Assembly: GCA_025450555.1 (NCBI GenBank)
Contig: JANWHF010000257.1
Location: forward strand, 1 to 7,929
Source: Tepidisphaeraceae bacterium
GTDB lineage: Bacteria > Planctomycetota > Phycisphaerae > Tepidisphaerales > Tepidisphaeraceae
Direction of reading: 5' to 3'
Length of the DNA stretch: 7,929 bases
In this document: positions 6,172 to 7,929 of the stretch, in pieces
Position numbering within the stretch: the stretch's first letter is position 1
How the letters are laid out: each line of letters opens with the position of its first letter
The notes under the pieces: generated by a model
What the model was told of the DNA's origin: nothing
Seen by the model: only the letters and a program-made list of their open reading frames with translations
Database searches by the model: none
Translations under genes and position numbers: made by a program

Positions 6172-6966
6172 TTAATCCGGCAAAACCTTCGGCCCCATCC
6201 GCCGGCCGAAGCGTAGCCCGACGGCGACGAGTTCGCCGCGACTCTGGACATCGAGTTTGCGGTGCAACATCCCGACGTAGTTGTGGACCGTCGCGTGGGC
6301 CAGGCCCAGTCGGCCGGCGACCTGCTTCTCGCTCTGACCTTCGCACAGCAGGTCCAGCACCCGTCGCATCCTGGGGCTCAGCGCCGCGCCGGGCCCCTCC
6401 AAGCCGCGTGACCAGAGCCGGGCCAACTCGTGGTGGGCGATGTGCAGGATCGCTCGTTGGCGCGCATTGAAGGGCGGGCTGTCCAGCGCGCGCAGCGCCC
6501 CCAGCCCCGAAGCCAGGCCCAGGGAAGGCAACAAGATTTGCGAATAGATCAGATCGTCGCAGTCGATTGGTCGGCGCACGTCATTGTGGTATCGCGAGCG
6601 GTAGCACGTCCGGTCATCGCACATCTGCGCGCGCAGGCGAGAAAAGTTGCGCTGCCCCATCCGCAGGATCGGATCGGTCACCGGGTCGCCCGAGAGGTCG
6701 CCCGACGACAGGTATCGGCCCAGCGACGCTAGCTGCCGGGCCGACGAACCAGCGCAGACGTTGACGACCAGAAGCACCGATGTGGGCGCCAGCGGATAGC
6801 GCAGGACCGTCATCATTCCCGACGACCCGGCACCGATCAGCGCCAGCAGCCCTTCGAGGAACCGGCTTCGCCACGCGAGGGCGTCGTGGCCCAGATCCAC
6901 GGTTTCCGCGACCAGCCGCATGGCGCGCCGCACGTCGCGCGTAGACAGGGCCTGCGAGTAGCTCAT
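6172..6966 (-). CDS. LuxR-type helix-turn-helix transcriptional regulator
   Basis: The 264-residue product starts at ATG 6966, fixed by AGGAG six nt upstream. The frame stays open to about 7107, but that part would be non-conserved leader. Residues about 195-252 form the LuxR/GerE DNA-binding domain: LSPRMRRVLDLLCEGQSEKQVAGRLGLAHATVHNYVGMLHRKLDVQSRGELVA. The recognition helix is around LAHATVHNYVGMLHRKL. The Glu usually found in the opening 'LTxRExxVL' is Met200 here. Residues 1-190 have no membrane segment and no response-regulator receiver domain. They include a Cys-containing stretch (Cys116, 121, 136) and GLGALRALDSPPFNARQRAILHIAHHELARLW, a GAF/PAS-like arrangement seen in LuxR regulators of planctomycetes. 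The input signal is unknown. The gene is divergent from the secreted-protein gene, which is its most likely local target besides itself. Confidence 0.88.
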   Translation of the reverse strand: MSYSQALSTRDVRRAMRLVAETVDLGHDALAWRSRFLEGLLALIGAGSSGMMTVLRYPLAPTSVLLVVNVCAGSSARQLASLGRYLSSGDLSGDPVTDPILRMGQRNFSRLRAQMCDDRTCYRSRYHNDVRRPIDCDDLIYSQILLPSLGLASGLGALRALDSPPFNARQRAILHIAHHELARLWSRGLEGPGAALSPRMRRVLDLLCEGQSEKQVAGRLGLAHATVHNYVGMLHRKLDVQSRGELVAVGLRFGRRMGPKVLPD

Positions 6967-6972
6967 GGGATG

Positions 6973-6977
6973 CTCCT
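6973..6977 (-). promoter_or_regulatory. Shine-Dalgarno site deciding the regulator start
   Basis: AGGAG on the minus strand, 6 nt before ATG 6966. It selects this ATG over the open frame that extends further upstream to about 7107. Confidence 0.8.
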
Positions 6978-7042
6978 GACACGGACGTTCGTCACAGACG
7001 GGATACGGACAAGGCACGGTTGAACACAGATGGGAAGGACGC

Positions 7043-7130
7043 GATCGATGATTTCGGACTGATGAATAGATGAATTCAAGGCGGCAAGGCAGCGGTCTTC
7101 GCCGCATCCATCATCGATCAGCATTCATCA
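7043..7130. repeat. Two interleaved inverted repeats (order A-B-A'-B')
   Basis: Arm A 7043-7052 pairs with A' 7110-7119 (10 bp, perfect). Arm B 7060-7067 pairs with B' 7123-7130 (8 bp, perfect). Because B' lies outside A', both pairings together would form a pseudoknot in RNA; in DNA they read as repeated binding half-sites. GATGAAT occurs again directly at 7069-7075. A GCGGC/GCCGC stem (7081-7085 with 7101-7105) sits inside the A-A' loop. Confidence 0.7.
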
Positions 7131-7152
7131 AATTTTTGCTAATCTACGCGAC

Positions 7153-7168
7153 TGATCTGTTTAGATCA
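7153..7168. promoter_or_regulatory. Operator-like dyad TGATCT-N4-AGATCA
   Basis: A perfect 6-bp inverted repeat with a 4-nt spacer in an AT-rich patch about 120 bp before the secreted-protein start. The 16-bp symmetric size fits a dimeric helix-turn-helix protein such as the LuxR-type regulator encoded next door; that link is inference. Confidence 0.35.
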
Positions 7169-7273
7169 ATTGAAATGCGTCCCCTGAAACTGGCAAGATG
7201 GCGCGGATCAAGGGGGCCCACACCTCTGCCGTTGGGCCATTCAGGGCGACTGGCCATCACGACGGCATGCAAC

Positions 7274-7280
7274 AAAGGAG
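7274..7280 (+). promoter_or_regulatory. Strong Shine-Dalgarno site of the secreted-protein gene
   Basis: AAAGGAG lies 7 nt before ATG 7288, near-ideal complementarity and spacing. It rules out the in-frame upstream start near 7198 and places the signal peptide exactly at the N-terminus. Confidence 0.88.
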
Positions 7281-7287
7281 AATTCCA

Positions 7288-7929
7288 ATGTTCAGCCTGA
7301 GACTGCCCTCGCGGCATGTCGCGCATTTCCTATGCCTGGGTCTTGGCTTGGCACTGCTCGCGCCTGCCGCGCGGGCCGGCGGCGGAAACATCATGCCGCC
7401 CAGCGCCAAGCCCGACGGCTACAGCCTGGCGGATATGTCCGAGGCTCTGGCCTATTTCACCAGCAGCGGCAATAATTCGGCCTACTACCCCGACACGCCG
7501 TTCCAGATCCTCTACATCGATTATGCGACCGGCTCTCTGAACTTCACGGTCGATCCAGGCACGAAGTTCTTCGTCCCGGTCTTCGGGATCGACGACTCCC
7601 CGCCGATCTGGGGTGATTTCCCGTCCGGCCCCGCCGGTGTGCGGAACTATCTGTTGAGCGACGAAGAGGTCGGCGTGAAGGACGCCGAGATCGTGGTGGA
7701 TGGAAAAGCGACGAGCTTGAGCGCCGATTACGCCGCGTATGCGAACACGCCCGGCCTGCTCGACGGCGGCGGCAACCATTTCATCCAGGTCGGCGCTTTC
7801 CTGACGCCGCTGACCAAGGGAACCCACACCGTGACGATTCGCGTCTACGCCGACGGCGACGCCATTGACCCGATCATCCCCGGCGGGGTCTGGAGCTTCG
7901 AGGTTTCGTACACCGTGACCGTCCGCTGA
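7288..7929 (+). CDS. Small secreted protein of unknown function
   Basis: The 213-residue product begins with a clear signal peptide: MFSLRLPSR with basic residues, a hydrophobic core (about 11-25), and the AARA|GGG cleavage site after Ala30. The mature protein would be about 183 residues and exported, with no lipobox, second membrane helix or anchor. Landmarks are IMPPSAKPDGYSLADM (35-50), FFVPVFGIDDSPP, VRNYLLSDEEVG, VKDAEIVVDGKATSL, FIQVGAFLTPLTKGTHTVTIRVYADGDAI and the C-terminal WSFEVSYTVTVR. The C-terminal half has alternating beta-strand character (LTKGTHTVTIRVYADGD...GGVWSFEVSYTVTV), suggesting a beta-sandwich. I recall similar uncharacterised bacterial secreted proteins sharing the 'PPSAKPxGYSL' and 'PLxxGTHTVxIR' blocks but know no function for them. 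The gene ends with TGA on the last three bases. It is divergent from a LuxR-type regulator, which may control it. Confidence 0.88.
   Translation: MFSLRLPSRHVAHFLCLGLGLALLAPAARAGGGNIMPPSAKPDGYSLADMSEALAYFTSSGNNSAYYPDTPFQILYIDYATGSLNFTVDPGTKFFVPVFGIDDSPPIWGDFPSGPAGVRNYLLSDEEVGVKDAEIVVDGKATSLSADYAAYANTPGLLDGGGNHFIQVGAFLTPLTKGTHTVTIRVYADGDAIDPIIPGGVWSFEVSYTVTVR

Larger units (their letters stand above)
6967..7287. promoter_or_regulatory. Shared divergent control region, rich in repeats
   Basis: The 321 bp between the regulator and the secreted-protein gene carry no convincing gene. They hold GATCGATGAT (7043-7052) with its exact reverse complement at 7110-7119, and TGATGAAT (7060-7067) with its exact reverse complement at 7123-7130. 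A second direct copy of GATGAAT lies at 7069-7075. TGATCT-GTTT-AGATCA is at 7153-7168. The 7130-7175 stretch is AT-richer than its surroundings and is the likeliest place for the plus-strand promoter, but I see no clean -35/-10 pair. The arrangement suits a regulator binding between divergent genes. Confidence 0.5.

Noticed and set aside
6967..7107. N-terminal extension of the LuxR-type regulator
   Set aside because: The frame stays open, but AGGAG six nt before ATG 6966 fixes the start, and the extension would be translated from the repeat-rich promoter region.
7198..7287. Upstream in-frame ATG for the secreted protein
   Set aside because: It would bury the signal peptide 30 residues inside the protein, and AAAGGAG at 7274-7280 clearly serves ATG 7288.
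1..7929. CRISPR array, prophage, toxin-antitoxin or restriction system
   Set aside because: No regularly spaced repeats, no recombinase or phage structural genes, and no small paired genes of those kinds were found.

Overview
The window is about 60% GC, entirely bacterial, and most consistent with a member of the Planctomycetota, possibly Phycisphaerae or Tepidisphaeraceae-like. This is inferred from gene style, not from a marker gene. The clues are an N-terminal CxxC...CxxC zinc ribbon fused to a membrane-anchored hydrolase, a very long U32 protein with a second U32-like half, a LuxR-type regulator with a long N-terminal sensor region, and many GC-rich dyads in the intergenic spaces. No phage, plasmid, transposase or CRISPR sequence is visible.

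Layout: (1) 1-768, minus strand: a tRNA-Arg(UCU) gene, then 41 bp downstream the 5' 218 codons of an unrecognised protein that runs off the left edge. (2) 996-3575, plus strand: a large U32-family protein (RlhA/TrhP type, probably RNA-modifying). (3) 3600-3682: a perfect 30-bp inverted repeat filling the gap between two convergent genes. (4) 3687-4553, minus strand: ADP-dependent NAD(P)HX dehydratase (nnrD), a metabolite-repair enzyme. (5) 4649-5845, plus strand: zinc ribbon, transmembrane helix and alpha/beta-hydrolase fusion, divergent from nnrD across about 95 bp. (6) 5846-6171: a 326-bp gap with hairpins and a good intrinsic terminator for the next gene. (7) 6172-6966, minus strand: LuxR-type HTH regulator. 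(8) 6967-7287: a 321-bp divergent intergenic region rich in interleaved inverted and direct repeats. (9) 7288-7929, plus strand: a small secreted protein of unknown function whose stop codon is the last base triplet of the window.

Genes 1-5 look like ordinary chromosomal housekeeping and unknown genes with no shared pathway; apart from the tRNA and the partial gene, none forms an obvious operon. The regulator and secreted-protein pair (6172-7929) is the most system-like part. The two genes diverge, both have strong Shine-Dalgarno sequences (unlike the U32 gene and the partial left-edge gene), and they share a repeat-rich control region. A local regulator-target relationship is plausible but is inference. 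I found no clear evidence of a wholly new system.
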